A DNA stretch of 64,000 bases from Epsilonproteobacteria bacterium UBA4036 (GCA_002382325.1 DGAG01000008.1:114461-178460); one strand, 5' to 3'; counted from the first letter of the stretch, positions 54,631 to 63,947 are shown. The notes: generated by a model not told the origin, from the letters alone. Numbers and translations are program-made.

Positions 54631-54663
54631 AAAAAGCCCACTCCAAATAGGAGTGGGCTTTTT
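54631..54663. terminator. Bidirectional intrinsic terminator
   Basis: AAAAAGCCCACTCC, five bases, then GGAGTGGGCTTTTT. A 14-bp stem with T runs on both strands between the PBP gene and glnA. Confidence 0.92.
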
Positions 54664-54678
54664 TTATTCGCTGTATTC

Positions 54679-56106
54679 TTAGCAAGAATACGTTGATTTA
54701 AATTCAAATGCAGTAGGACGAGCTTCGTCTGGCCAAACTTGCGTTTCAAATTTATAGTGTTGATACGTATCAATCATATCTTGAGTAAAGACTGGTTTTA
54801 AAAACTCATTATCTCGAATCAATGCTTCTAAAGAACCTCTTAGTGTATGAGGCATTTGAGGAATTTTTCTCTCTCTGATTTCATCTAAAGGCATCTCAAA
54901 TAAATCTTCATCCATTGGACCAATTGGTTCAATTTTATTAGCAATTCCATCTAAACCTGCACATAACATAGCAGCAAATGCTAAATAAGGGCATGAAGTT
55001 GAATCTGGGAATCTCATCTCAATTCGTGTTGCTTTTTCACCTGCTCCATAAGGAACTCGACAAGAAGCTGATCGGTTTTGAGAAGAATACGTTAAAATTG
55101 AAGGCGCTTCAAATCCTGGAATTAATCTTTTGTATGAGTTAGTTGATGGGTTTGTAAACGCAGCCACTGCACGTGCATGTTTAAAAATACCACCCACATA
55201 ATGTCTCGCCATATCAGAAAGGTTTCCATACTCACCTTGTTTATAGAATAAGTTTTTGCCATCTTTCCAAATTGATTGGTGAACATGCATACCGTTCCCG
55301 TTATCACCATAAAGTGGTTTTGGCATAAATGTTGCTGTTTTACCATTTAAATGGGCAACCATTTTAATTACGTATTTTAATTTTTGTACGTTATCAGCTG
55401 CTTCAATTAAATCACCAAACACAATACCGATTTCGTGTTGTGCTTGAGCAACTTCATGGTGTCCTAAAACAACCGTTAAACCAACTTGCTCTAATACTTG
55501 CATCATTTCTGCTCTTAAATCAACCCCACTGTCAATTGGAGCAACTGGGAAGTATCCCCCTTTAGTTCTTGGTCTGTGACCGATGTTTCCACCTTCGATT
55601 TCTCTGTCGTCTGCCCAACAACCCTCTTCTGAATCTACTCTGTAGTAAGACTCATTGATGTTATCAACAATTTTTACATCATCAAATACGAAAAATTCAT
55701 TTTCTGGACCAAAATACGCGACATCCCCTACACCTGATTCACTTAAATGAACCAATGCTTTTTTAGCAATTGAACGTGGACATTTTTCATACATTTGTCC
55801 CTTATAAATGTCATAAACATCACAAATTACAATAATTGTTGAATCGGCTGTAAAAGGGTCTAAAAATGCGGTATCAACATCTGGTTTTAAGATCATATCT
55901 GATTTATTAATCGGTTGCCAAGCATCTACTGATGAACCATCAAAAGGCATACCATTATCTAATAGTTCTGCATTAACTGCACTTAACATATATGTAACAT
56001 GGTGCCAAGTACCTTTTAAATCTGTAAATCTGAAATCCACAAATTTAACTTCATTCTCTTTACAATATTTGAAAAATTCTTCAGTATTGCTAACAAATTT
56101 ACCCAT
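54679..56106 (-). CDS. glnA: Glutamine synthetase, type I
   Basis: The protein has 475 residues. Active-site motifs: D-G-S-S-V near the start, E-N-E-F-F-V, G-N-G-M-H-V-H-Q-S and N-R-S-A-S-C-R-V-P. The segment equivalent to the E. coli adenylylation loop (N-L-Y-D-L-P) reads D-L-F-E-M-P, with Phe in place of the modified Tyr. AGGAGA precedes the ATG. It makes glutamine from glutamate and ammonia. Confidence 0.97.
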   Translation of the reverse strand: MGKFVSNTEEFFKYCKENEVKFVDFRFTDLKGTWHHVTYMLSAVNAELLDNGMPFDGSSVDAWQPINKSDMILKPDVDTAFLDPFTADSTIIVICDVYDIYKGQMYEKCPRSIAKKALVHLSESGVGDVAYFGPENEFFVFDDVKIVDNINESYYRVDSEEGCWADDREIEGGNIGHRPRTKGGYFPVAPIDSGVDLRAEMMQVLEQVGLTVVLGHHEVAQAQHEIGIVFGDLIEAADNVQKLKYVIKMVAHLNGKTATFMPKPLYGDNGNGMHVHQSIWKDGKNLFYKQGEYGNLSDMARHYVGGIFKHARAVAAFTNPSTNSYKRLIPGFEAPSILTYSSQNRSASCRVPYGAGEKATRIEMRFPDSTSCPYLAFAAMLCAGLDGIANKIEPIGPMDEDLFEMPLDEIRERKIPQMPHTLRGSLEALIRDNEFLKPVFTQDMIDTYQHYKFETQVWPDEARPTAFEFKSTYSC

Positions 56107-56135
56107 TATTATTTCTCCTAAAAGTTATTTAGACC

Positions 56136-56141
56136 ATTATA
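56136..56141 (-). promoter_or_regulatory. Likely -10 box of glnA
   Basis: TATAAT on the minus strand, about 30 bp before the glnA ATG. Confidence 0.55.
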
Positions 56142-56169
56142 TCTAAATGAAAATTAAACTTTACAAATA

Positions 56170-56192
56170 TATTGTATAAAAATTATACAATA
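56170..56192. promoter_or_regulatory. Palindrome upstream of the glnA promoter
   Basis: TATTGTATAA, AAA, TTATACAATA: perfect 10-bp arms. It lies about 30-50 bp upstream of the -10 box, where an operator would be expected. The binding protein is unknown. It could instead act as a hairpin behind the upstream gene. Confidence 0.55.
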
Positions 56193-56229
56193 CAACAAAA
56201 TCCTCTTGATAATTTTTTGAAAAAATCGT

Positions 56230-57012
56230 TTAAAAAATAACCAATTCTCGTTGTCGATTTTTAAACGTCATGCACTTATCATACCCGATACTTTTAGCAA
56301 ACACTGTGGCTTGTTCATACCCAAATCCGACTTGCTCAACACTGTGTGCGTCGCACCCAAAGGTAATAGAAATATCTTCTTCATAACACATTTCTAAAAG
56401 CACTTTAGAAGGATAGAGTTCATTGATGGGTTTTCTCAATCCTGCGGGATTAATTTCAACCGCCATATTGGCTTTTTTTATTGCTTTTATGGCATTTTTG
56501 GCAATAAGTTTAATCTCTTTTTTGGGCATAAATTTAAAAATCTTAATCAGATCCAAATGCCCTACAATATCAAATAAATTCGATTGTGCCATAGCTTCAA
56601 TACAATCAAAATAGTCTTGCCAGATTTTATCAATGTCAGTGTTTTCATACGTACCTATAAACTCGGGATTATCAAACCCCCAACCATCCAAAAAGTGTAC
56701 AGAACCAATCAAATAATCAACATTGGCATTTAGAATTTTCTCTTCCATTTTGATGTGTTGCATAAAGTCAACTTCGTAGCCCAATAAAATCTCGATGTCG
56801 TTTTCAAACTCTTTTTGTAACTTTTTAACTTCATTTTCATACGATGGAATTTTCTTCATAGGTAAACGATAGTGTTGATCAAAATTCATAGGAGCATGTT
56901 CACTAAAGCCATAAACATCAATACCTAATTCAATGGCTTTTAGCACATACTCTCGCATTGTTCCTGTGGCATGATTGCAAAAATGAGTATGATTATGTAA
57001 GTCTATTCGCAT
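56230..57012 (-). CDS. hisK: PHP-domain histidinol-phosphatase
   Basis: The protein has 260 residues. The metal-binding start D-L-H-N-H-T-H, then F-S-E-H-A-P, G-Y-E-V-D, I-G-S-V-H-F and G-C-D-A-H-S follow the HisK/YcdX PHP pattern. It probably removes phosphate from histidinol phosphate in histidine synthesis. Other PHP phosphatases are possible. It overlaps the moaE stop by one base. Confidence 0.8.
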   Translation of the reverse strand: MRIDLHNHTHFCNHATGTMREYVLKAIELGIDVYGFSEHAPMNFDQHYRLPMKKIPSYENEVKKLQKEFENDIEILLGYEVDFMQHIKMEEKILNANVDYLIGSVHFLDGWGFDNPEFIGTYENTDIDKIWQDYFDCIEAMAQSNLFDIVGHLDLIKIFKFMPKKEIKLIAKNAIKAIKKANMAVEINPAGLRKPINELYPSKVLLEMCYEEDISITFGCDAHSVEQVGFGYEQATVFAKSIGYDKCMTFKNRQRELVIF

Positions 57013-57461
57013 TAATTTAAAATTCCTGCCCCAGAAATTTTGGTGCTTCTGTCTTGTGCATATATTCGTTCATTGTTGATAATATCATATTTCCAAATAG
57101 GTGCACTTTGTTTAAAATCTTCTACAAATTCATCAATCAATTCCAAAGCAACTCGTCTTTTGGGACTGCAAACAGCTGCAATATAGGAACTCGTATGATT
57201 TAAAACATCTCCACGAGAATGTGCCATTAACACAATGGCATTATTTTCATTGGCTTTTTTTTGCCAAGAAGCAAACCATGCTTTTAAAATGGGTTCGTAA
57301 ATATCAAAAGATAATCCCTCTATGCCCTCTTCATCTCGCACGACGCCAACAAACGTAATGATGGCTCCAAAATTTGAATCTTTATATTCACGATACCACT
57401 CATTGGTGATTTGCTCAACGGGCAAACTGCCATCGAACAATTGTAATTTTTCACTTTTCAT
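57012..57461 (-). CDS. moaE: Molybdopterin synthase catalytic subunit MoaE
   Basis: The protein has 149 residues. MoaE motifs: G-A-I-I-T-F-V-G-V-V-R-D, M-A-H-S-R-G-D-V (family I-x-H-R-x-G) and the late P-I-W-K-Y-D/E. It adds sulfur to precursor Z with MoaD. The ATG lies inside a repeated stretch and has no clear ribosome binding site, so it may depend on coupling to moaD. Confidence 0.93.
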   Translation of the reverse strand: MKSEKLQLFDGSLPVEQITNEWYREYKDSNFGAIITFVGVVRDEEGIEGLSFDIYEPILKAWFASWQKKANENNAIVLMAHSRGDVLNHTSSYIAAVCSPKRRVALELIDEFVEDFKQSAPIWKYDIINNERIYAQDRSTKISGAGILN

Positions 57462-57480
57462 TGTTAATTTTTCACTTCTT
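57441..57480. repeat. Imperfect direct repeat across the moaD-moaE junction
   Basis: Two units, TTGTAATTTTTCACTTTT (57441-57458) and TTGTTAATTTTTCACTTCTT (57461-57480). One encodes the first residues of MoaE and the other lies in the gap. The pattern resembles simple intergenic repeats and recurs as GTGAAAAGTAAGAAGT at 63903. Confidence 0.5.
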
Positions 57481-57482
57481 TT

Positions 57483-57704
57483 TCATCCACCACAAACCGG
57501 AGGAAGTAAAGAGACTTTATCTCCATCTTTTAGCACAGTATCTTTGGAAGCCACCAAAACATCATTCACAGCAACGGCACAACTTTCTAACCAAACACTT
57601 AATTCTTCATCTTGTTTTAATGCCCTACTTAACTCATTTAAATTGTTAATGTCTAATCGTAAAGCTTCTTTTTTAATTGGTCCTAAAAACTCGATATTTA
57701 CCAT
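57483..57704 (-). CDS. moaD: Molybdopterin synthase sulfur carrier subunit MoaD
   Basis: The protein has 73 residues with a ubiquitin-like fold pattern and the required C-terminal Gly-Gly, here after P-P-V-C. The thiocarboxylated end gives sulfur to MoaE. It lies 21 bp before moaE. Confidence 0.93.
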   Translation of the reverse strand: MVNIEFLGPIKKEALRLDINNLNELSRALKQDEELSVWLESCAVAVNDVLVASKDTVLKDGDKVSLLPPVCGG

Positions 57705-57769
57705 ATATTAACCCCTTATTTACCTAAAGTTATGTATTATACCAAAAAAAAATTTGTTTAGGATTACAA

Positions 57770-58432
57770 ATGATATTTGGTAAAATCGATTTTATTAATT
57801 TACTTCCCTTTCATATTTACATCAAAAAAAACATCTCATCTGATCAAATGAAAGCGATTATTCAATACAAAAAATCCTATCCCTCTTATATTAATCAAAA
57901 GTTTAGAAAAAGAGAGATTGATGCCGCATTTATCTCTTCCATTGCTTCAAGAAATCAAAAAAAGCTAACGCTTGGAATTATTGCAAAAAAAGAAGTTTTA
58001 TCGGTGTTGCTTATTCCTGGAGTCACTGAAGATGATTATCAAAGCGAAACCTCAAATGCCTTGGCAAAAGTGCTTGACTTAGAAGGAAAAGTTCTCATAG
58101 GCGATAAGGCGCTTAAATTTTATCATGAACATCCCGATAAACCTTTTATTGATTTAGCAAAAAAATGGCAAGACAAATACCATTTGCCTTTTGTTTTTGC
58201 AGTGTTGTGTTTTAATAAGCACGAAAGTCTGCTTAAACGTTTGGTTAAAAACTTCAATAAAAGAACCATAAAAATTCCTCAATACATTTTAAAGCAGTAT
58301 GCCAAACGTTCAGGTATCTCAACACAAAATATACTGGAGTATCTCACACATATTGATTATGACATAGGTCGTAAAGAAAAAAAAGCATTGAAACTGTTTT
58401 TAAAACTCACCAAAGAAAAAGGCATCCAATGA
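57770..58432 (+). CDS. mqnA: MqnA-like chorismate dehydratase (futalosine pathway)
   Basis: The protein has 220 residues. The start G-K-I-D-F-I-N-L-L-P-F and the periplasmic-binding-like fold (D-A-A-F-I-S-S-I-A-S, L-I-G-D-K-A-L) match MqnA, which makes 3-enolpyruvyl-benzoate for menaquinone. AGGA lies 7 bp before the ATG. Its stop overlaps the uppP start (ATGA). Confidence 0.82.
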   Translation: MIFGKIDFINLLPFHIYIKKNISSDQMKAIIQYKKSYPSYINQKFRKREIDAAFISSIASRNQKKLTLGIIAKKEVLSVLLIPGVTEDDYQSETSNALAKVLDLEGKVLIGDKALKFYHEHPDKPFIDLAKKWQDKYHLPFVFAVLCFNKHESLLKRLVKNFNKRTIKIPQYILKQYAKRSGISTQNILEYLTHIDYDIGRKEKKALKLFLKLTKEKGIQ

Positions 58433-59196
58433 CCATCGTTGACTCAATCATTTTAGGAATCATTGAAGGAGTTACTGAATTTTTGCCCATTTCTTCAACA
58501 GGTCATTTAATTGTTGCCAGTGAATTTTTAAATTTGGAACAAACTGCTGTTAATAAAGCGTATGAAGTCATTATTCAATTTGCAGCTATTTTAGCGGTTA
58601 TTTTAAATTATCCCGATAAATTTACGTTTAAACACATTGAACTGTGGAAAAAAATCACCTTGGCATTTGTCCCTATTGGTGCAGTAGGCTTCTTATTTGC
58701 CTCTCATATTAAATCACTGTTTAGTATTTCTGTCGTAGCGGTGATGTTTATTTTTGGTGGAATCATTTTTTTACTGGTCGAAAAATATTATCGACCCAAA
58801 GAACATTTTATTAATGACGTTGAAAAAGTTTCATACAAACAAGCGTTATATATTGGATTGGCACAAATTGCAGCACTTATTCCGGGTACCAGTCGAGCAG
58901 GCGCTTCTATTATTGGTGCTATGCTAGTGGGATTAACACGCAAAGCCAGTGCAGAATTCTCCTTTTTATTGGCATTTCCTGTGATGTGTGCTACAACAGG
59001 ATATGATTTACTCAAACACTATAACGATTTTACCACATCAAATTTTATTGTTTTAGTCGTCGGTTTTATCGTATCTTTTATCGTAGCATTTTTAACCATC
59101 AAACTTTTTTTAAAATTTTTAGAGAACTTTACCTTTGTGGCTTTTGGTATTTACCGAATTATATTTGGACTGGCGTTATTGTTTTTTTTCATTTAA
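58429..59196 (+). CDS. uppP: Undecaprenyl-diphosphatase UppP/BacA
   Basis: The protein has 255 residues and about eight membrane segments. The two catalytic motifs are E-G-V-T-E-F-L-P-I-S-S-T-G-H (about 13-26) and P-G-T-S-R-A-G-A-S (about 145-155). It recycles the lipid carrier for peptidoglycan. Its 3' end overlaps convergent murG by 21 bp. Confidence 0.96.
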   Translation: MTIVDSIILGIIEGVTEFLPISSTGHLIVASEFLNLEQTAVNKAYEVIIQFAAILAVILNYPDKFTFKHIELWKKITLAFVPIGAVGFLFASHIKSLFSISVVAVMFIFGGIIFLLVEKYYRPKEHFINDVEKVSYKQALYIGLAQIAALIPGTSRAGASIIGAMLVGLTRKASAEFSFLLAFPVMCATTGYDLLKHYNDFTTSNFIVLVVGFIVSFIVAFLTIKLFLKFLENFTFVAFGIYRIIFGLALLFFFI

Positions 59197-60204
59197 AATA
59201 ATATCCACAATCACTTCAATAGAATCACTCATAATCGATTCTGCTAACCCTTTACTCATTTGAGCTAAATCTTTTTTTAAGCAATCAAAGAAAAAATCTT
59301 GAGTGAGTTCACTCTCCGTTTTAACAAAAGCCAAGCCTTTATTAACCAAAAACTCTGCGTTGTAATATTGATGATTTTGCGCAGCATAAGGATAAGGAAT
59401 AAAAAGCGTTGGTAAAGCATTGGCACTGAGTTCCCATAACGTTGATGCGCCAGAGCGACTTACTGCAAAATCTGCTTTTGCCATTTTTTGTTCAATGTTA
59501 TTACAAAAGTCAAAAACATCGGCTTGAATATCCATGGTTTGATATTTTTGACTGACTCGTGCAAAATCCTCTTTGCCCGTTTGATGAATAATTGAAATAC
59601 CCATTGACGTTAATTGAGATGCCACTTTCAAAGCAAAGTTATTAATCGATTTTGCTCCTTGTGAACCTCCCAAAAAAATAATGGTTTTCACATTTTTTCG
59701 AATACGCGCTTCATCAAAAAATTTGGCATCAACAGGATAATCTCGTACTCTTGAATTGATATCATACGATGAAAAAACTTCCGTTGCAAAATATGAAGTC
59801 AACGCATTGAGTTTTCCCATACGTGAATTTTGTTCATGAATATAAAGTTTACATCCTGAAGTCATAATCGCTCCAAACGTAGCAGGAGCAGCAGAGTATC
59901 CCCCTACAGAAATGACTTTGGTAACTTTGAGTTTATCAAAAATCTCATTGCAATATAAAGCGAGTTTAACTATTTGAAACAAAGCCTTGATTTTACCCCA
60001 AAAATTTTTATTAACCACCCCTTTTGAATCCAAAAAAAGGGCTTTTTGTAGTTTTCGTTCTTGTTCAAACCACTGTTTATCTTGCCCATTTTTTGAACCA
60101 ATATAAATGGCTTTGTAGCCTCGTTTATAAAACTCATTCATAAAAACTTGAGCCACTTTTAAATGACCTCCTGTTCCACCGCCAGTTATCACAATTTTAT
60201 CCAA
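59176..60204 (-). CDS. murG: UDP-GlcNAc:lipid I transferase MurG
   Basis: The protein has 342 residues and starts at a TTG with GGGG about 5 bp upstream. It has the glycine-rich loop G-G-G-T-G-G-H (8-14), G-G-Y-S-A-A-P-A, H-E-Q-N-S and G-G-S-Q-G-A. It makes lipid II on the inner face of the membrane. It follows ftsW by 10 bp. Confidence 0.96.
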   Translation of the reverse strand: MDKIVITGGGTGGHLKVAQVFMNEFYKRGYKAIYIGSKNGQDKQWFEQERKLQKALFLDSKGVVNKNFWGKIKALFQIVKLALYCNEIFDKLKVTKVISVGGYSAAPATFGAIMTSGCKLYIHEQNSRMGKLNALTSYFATEVFSSYDINSRVRDYPVDAKFFDEARIRKNVKTIIFLGGSQGAKSINNFALKVASQLTSMGISIIHQTGKEDFARVSQKYQTMDIQADVFDFCNNIEQKMAKADFAVSRSGASTLWELSANALPTLFIPYPYAAQNHQYYNAEFLVNKGLAFVKTESELTQDFFFDCLKKDLAQMSKGLAESIMSDSIEVIVDIILNEKKQ

Positions 60205-60214
60205 AATATCCCCT

Positions 60215-61429
60215 CTATTTTAAATCAACGGTTCGACTGATTGACAAGACCAAACCAATAGCAATAGAAACACTTAACAAAGCACTTCCTCCATAACTTA
60301 AAAAAGGCACAGCAATTCCTTTAATAGGAATCATTCCTGAAATTCCATACGCATTGATTAAAAAAGCAAAAATAATCATCAAAGCAATGCCCAATGTAAA
60401 CAGATGAAAAATCTGATTATTGGAACGTCTGCTGATTTTTAAAATCCTAAAAATGATGGCTATAATTAACAATACAATACACGTAAATCCAACAAATCCT
60501 GCCTCTTCAGCAATTCCTGCTAACACAAAATCAGTATGCACTTCAGATAAAAATCCTAGCTTTATGGTTCCTTCCCCTAATCCAGTACCACTAAAACCCC
60601 CATTGTAAATGGCATTTAAAGAGTGGGAAACTTGATACGGTTCTGGAAACTCTTTTATACGTAACTCATTAGCAATGCCTTGAGGCAAAAAGGATAAAAT
60701 CGTATCTTGAACCATACTCCACCAACTTTGGATTCGAAGTATTCTGTGTGGAGCTACCACAATTAATCCAATAATTCCTACAATAGCTGCCACACCTAAA
60801 GAAAAAAAGAACTTCATACTTCGATTGGCAAACATCAACATAATAAATAAAATAATACCCATTAAAACCACTTGCCCCAAATCTTTTTGCATAAAAGCCA
60901 CAATAAAAACAATAACAAGAAATGTCCCAAAATAAGGCAAGACCAAAAGCATTTCATCTTTCCATTTCATTTTGGTGGGTTTGTCATATACCCGTCTGCT
61001 AAAACTCCATGCCAAAAAATAGACAAACCCTATTTTAAAAAATTCAACCGGAGAGAGGGAAAATAAAGGCAATCGAATCCATCGGTTTGCTCCCCCTGAT
61101 TCTGTGACCAGTGAACTGGGCAAAAAAGGCATAATAAGCATAATGATAAAAAAAAGAATAAAAAAGCTCATACCAATATATTTTAATGTTTTAAAGGGGT
61201 TTAACAAAGAAAGTGTCCACATAATAAGAATAGAAAAAACTCCAACCAAAAACTGTCGTATAAAAAAATGAAAGGTATTGTACTCATAATAAATAACTGT
61301 GTATGTCGATAATGAGTATGAAAATAACATACTAATAATAATTAAAACAGATACAAAAATAAATAAATAGTAATCGGGTTGATTCAAGCCATCTGCTTTA
61401 GGTTTAATACTTTTTTGGGTAAAATTCAT
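60215..61429 (-). CDS. ftsW: FtsW/RodA-family peptidoglycan glycosyltransferase
   Basis: The protein has 404 residues and about ten membrane segments. SEDS-family motifs are clear, such as R-W-I-R-L-P, K-D-L-G-Q, and the late P-I-K-G-I-A-V-P-F-L-S-Y-G-G-S. FtsW is preferred over RodA because murG follows and a class B PBP gene is divergent. A short 29-bp gap separates it from that gene. Confidence 0.9.
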   Translation of the reverse strand: MNFTQKSIKPKADGLNQPDYYLFIFVSVLIIISMLFSYSLSTYTVIYYEYNTFHFFIRQFLVGVFSILIMWTLSLLNPFKTLKYIGMSFFILFFIIMLIMPFLPSSLVTESGGANRWIRLPLFSLSPVEFFKIGFVYFLAWSFSRRVYDKPTKMKWKDEMLLVLPYFGTFLVIVFIVAFMQKDLGQVVLMGIILFIMLMFANRSMKFFFSLGVAAIVGIIGLIVVAPHRILRIQSWWSMVQDTILSFLPQGIANELRIKEFPEPYQVSHSLNAIYNGGFSGTGLGEGTIKLGFLSEVHTDFVLAGIAEEAGFVGFTCIVLLIIAIIFRILKISRRSNNQIFHLFTLGIALMIIFAFLINAYGISGMIPIKGIAVPFLSYGGSALLSVSIAIGLVLSISRTVDLK

Positions 61430-61435
61430 TTGCTC

Positions 61436-61441
61436 ATTATA
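61436..61441 (-). promoter_or_regulatory. Possible -10 box of ftsW giving a leaderless transcript
   Basis: TATAAT on the minus strand ends 6 bp before the ftsW ATG, so the mRNA would start at or near the start codon. The 29-bp divergent gap leaves little room for a longer leader. Confidence 0.35.
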
Positions 61442-61458
61442 TTACATTATGGATAAAT

Positions 61459-63327
61459 ATGTCTTCAAAAATTACACCTAATCAAGAAAATATTGACAAA
61501 ACCAAACAAATTTTTTTCTTGTTTTGCTTTTTATTATTGCTCTTGGTTCTTCTTATCTTTTCTGTTTATAATTCTGCGACTAAAAAAAGACGATTGCCCT
61601 CCTTAGAAACAACAAAAAAAGAGTTGGCTGTTCGTGGTGATATTATCAGTAATGACAATTTTAAAATTTCATCTTCCAAAAAAGTGTATAAAGCCATCAT
61701 AGATACTCGATTTTTAGATTTAAATAAGAAAGATCTTTTTATTCAACTTTTTAGCATTTACAGTGATATTCCTGCTAAAAAAATTGAAAAAAAGATTGAT
61801 GAATCTTTAAAAGAAGGTATGGGCAGCTTGGTTTTATCTTATAATATTGATTCAAAAACCGCCAAAAATCTTAAAGAACTTAACTACAAACTCAGAAAAT
61901 TGGATGTTTTTAAAGCCATTACAATTAATGGCAATAAAATCTTAACGGCATTAGATATTGTTGTCAGTGGTGAAAAACGTATTTATTCGTATGACAATTC
62001 ACTCTCTCCTGCTATTGGATACATTTCAAAATATGAATCAGAAAATGAAAAAACTCGAGTCAATGGAATTAAAGGATTAGAAAAGAGTTATAACGACGCG
62101 TTAAATAGTTTTAATGACGGTATTTTAAAAGGAGAAAGAGATGTCTTGTCGTATATTTCATTCAATAAAAATTCGATCATTAAAAACAAAAATGACGGAT
62201 TGTCTGTTGTTCTTAACATCCCTTTAAAACTTCAAAAAAACATAGAAATGCAACTTGATTTTTATAAAGAAAAATTTGGTTCCGATGAAATTATTGTTTC
62301 AATCATGAACAGCACCAACGGCAAGATTCTTACCTTGGCAACCTCTAATCGTTTTAATCCAGAAAAAATACGACAAGAAGATATCCCTTATTTAAATGTC
62401 AATGCCGTTGAATATTTGTTTGAACCCGGCTCTGTCATCAAGCCCATTGCCATATCACTTGTGTTAGATAAAAATCGCGTTAAACCCAATGAACTCTTTT
62501 TTGCTTACAATAAAGGCAATATCAATGCCAAAGGAGAATACCCTAAAGGCAATTACAAGTTGGGCAGATATACCATCAAAGATGACCACAAATTTACTAA
62601 AAATTATCTTACTTTAGACGACATTGTAACGTTTTCCAGCAATATAGGAACCCTTCAATTGGCACAACGCTTATCGGGAAGAGAGTTCAGTGATGGTTTT
62701 AAAGCATTTGGTTTTACCCAAAAAACTGGCATTGACTTATCTCCTGAAGCATATGGTTATATTCCCGAAGTGTATAAATTGAGTGCAGGTGAAAATAAAA
62801 ACGAAGACAATGTTTTTAAGGCAACCGTTTCCTATGGACAAGGTATGACATCAACCTTTATGCAAGTTTTAAAAGCTTATTCAGTTTTTAATAATGAGGG
62901 TTACATTACCACGCCTAAAATTGTCTCTCACCTTCAACGCAATGATAACTCCATTGTACCCCTCAAACAAGAAGAAAACCAACGTGTTATATCAAAACAA
63001 AGTGCTTTAAAAATAAAAAATCTTTTGATTAAAACAGTAGAAGATGGTACAGGTGAAGGTGCTAAAATTGAGGGACTGGAAATTGGAGGTAAAACAGGAA
63101 CAGCACAAGTGGCCAAAAGCGGTAAATATCAAAAAGAGTATATCAGCTCTTTTTTTGGTTTTGCCAACGATAAAACCCATAAATACACCATTGGTGTTAC
63201 GGTTATTAATCCCACATCTACAGGGAAAAATTGGTACTATTTATATGCTTCACAATCCGCTGTTCCAGTATTTAATGAAGTGGTAAAAAATCTGGTCAAA
63301 CTTAACTACCTAACACCACAAAAGTAA
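61459..63327 (+). CDS. Class B penicillin-binding protein (FtsI/PBP2-like)
   Basis: The protein has 622 residues. It has a membrane anchor (about 18-38), an N-terminal pedestal domain (V-R-G-D-I-I), and a transpeptidase with S325-V-I-K, S393-S-N and K-T-G-T-A (about 545). It cross-links peptidoglycan, probably at the septum as FtsI given the divergent ftsW. RodA-partner PBP2 cannot be excluded. Confidence 0.88.
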   Translation: MSSKITPNQENIDKTKQIFFLFCFLLLLLVLLIFSVYNSATKKRRLPSLETTKKELAVRGDIISNDNFKISSSKKVYKAIIDTRFLDLNKKDLFIQLFSIYSDIPAKKIEKKIDESLKEGMGSLVLSYNIDSKTAKNLKELNYKLRKLDVFKAITINGNKILTALDIVVSGEKRIYSYDNSLSPAIGYISKYESENEKTRVNGIKGLEKSYNDALNSFNDGILKGERDVLSYISFNKNSIIKNKNDGLSVVLNIPLKLQKNIEMQLDFYKEKFGSDEIIVSIMNSTNGKILTLATSNRFNPEKIRQEDIPYLNVNAVEYLFEPGSVIKPIAISLVLDKNRVKPNELFFAYNKGNINAKGEYPKGNYKLGRYTIKDDHKFTKNYLTLDDIVTFSSNIGTLQLAQRLSGREFSDGFKAFGFTQKTGIDLSPEAYGYIPEVYKLSAGENKNEDNVFKATVSYGQGMTSTFMQVLKAYSVFNNEGYITTPKIVSHLQRNDNSIVPLKQEENQRVISKQSALKIKNLLIKTVEDGTGEGAKIEGLEIGGKTGTAQVAKSGKYQKEYISSFFGFANDKTHKYTIGVTVINPTSTGKNWYYLYASQSAVPVFNEVVKNLVKLNYLTPQK

Positions 63328-63395
63328 GCTTTTTCTCTAACATAATCTTCAATTGTTACAGTGTATAATACGCCAATTTTACAAAAAGGATTTCA

Positions 63396-63902
63396 ATGTT
63401 TGGATTTGGAAAAGATCTCAAAGAGTATAACTTAAGTGCAGAAGAATTAAAACAATTTCAATATGCAAAAATAACAACTGAAAATGGAACAATCTGGATA
63501 AAACTTTTTCCAGAATCAACACCACAAGCTGTTTCAAACTTTGCGACACTGGCGAACGATGGATTTTATAATGGATTGAAGTTTCATCGAGTAATCCCTG
63601 GATTTATGGCGCAAGGGGGTTGCCCCAATGGAAGTGGTACAGGTGGTCCTGGATGGGCAATTAAATGTGAAACCAATGCCGATAAACAAATTCACAAAAG
63701 AGGAAGCCTCTCAATGGCACATGCGGGAAGAAATACAGGTGGAAGCCAATTCTTTATCTGCTTTGTTCCTTGCCCTCATTTAGATGGAGGGCACACAGTA
63801 TTTGGCGAAATAGAAGAAAATGATAAAGAGAGTTTCTTAGCCTTAGATACCGTACATCAAAACGATAAAATTGTTTCAATAGAAATTTTAGAAAAGAAAT
63901 AG
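63396..63902 (+). CDS. Cyclophilin-type peptidyl-prolyl isomerase
   Basis: The protein has 168 residues. Cyclophilin motifs: F-H-R-V-I-P-G-F-M-A-Q-G-G, S-M-A-H-A-G-R-N-T-G-G-S-Q-F-F-I, and H-L-D-G-G-H-T-V-F-G. There is no signal peptide, so it is cytoplasmic. AAGGA lies before the ATG. Confidence 0.96.
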   Translation: MFGFGKDLKEYNLSAEELKQFQYAKITTENGTIWIKLFPESTPQAVSNFATLANDGFYNGLKFHRVIPGFMAQGGCPNGSGTGGPGWAIKCETNADKQIHKRGSLSMAHAGRNTGGSQFFICFVPCPHLDGGHTVFGEIEENDKESFLALDTVHQNDKIVSIEILEKK

Positions 63903-63926
63903 GTGAAAAGTAAGAAGTAAAAACAC

Positions 63927-63947
63927 AGAGTTCAGAGTTCAGAGTTC
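63927..63947. repeat. Tandem 7-bp repeat downstream of the cyclophilin gene
   Basis: AGAGTTC occurs three times in a row, preceded by GTGAAAAGTAAGAAGT and followed near the window end by CTGAATGCTGAAC. The stretch 63903-64000 holds no gene. It looks like a low-complexity intergenic repeat that continues past the window. Confidence 0.7.
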
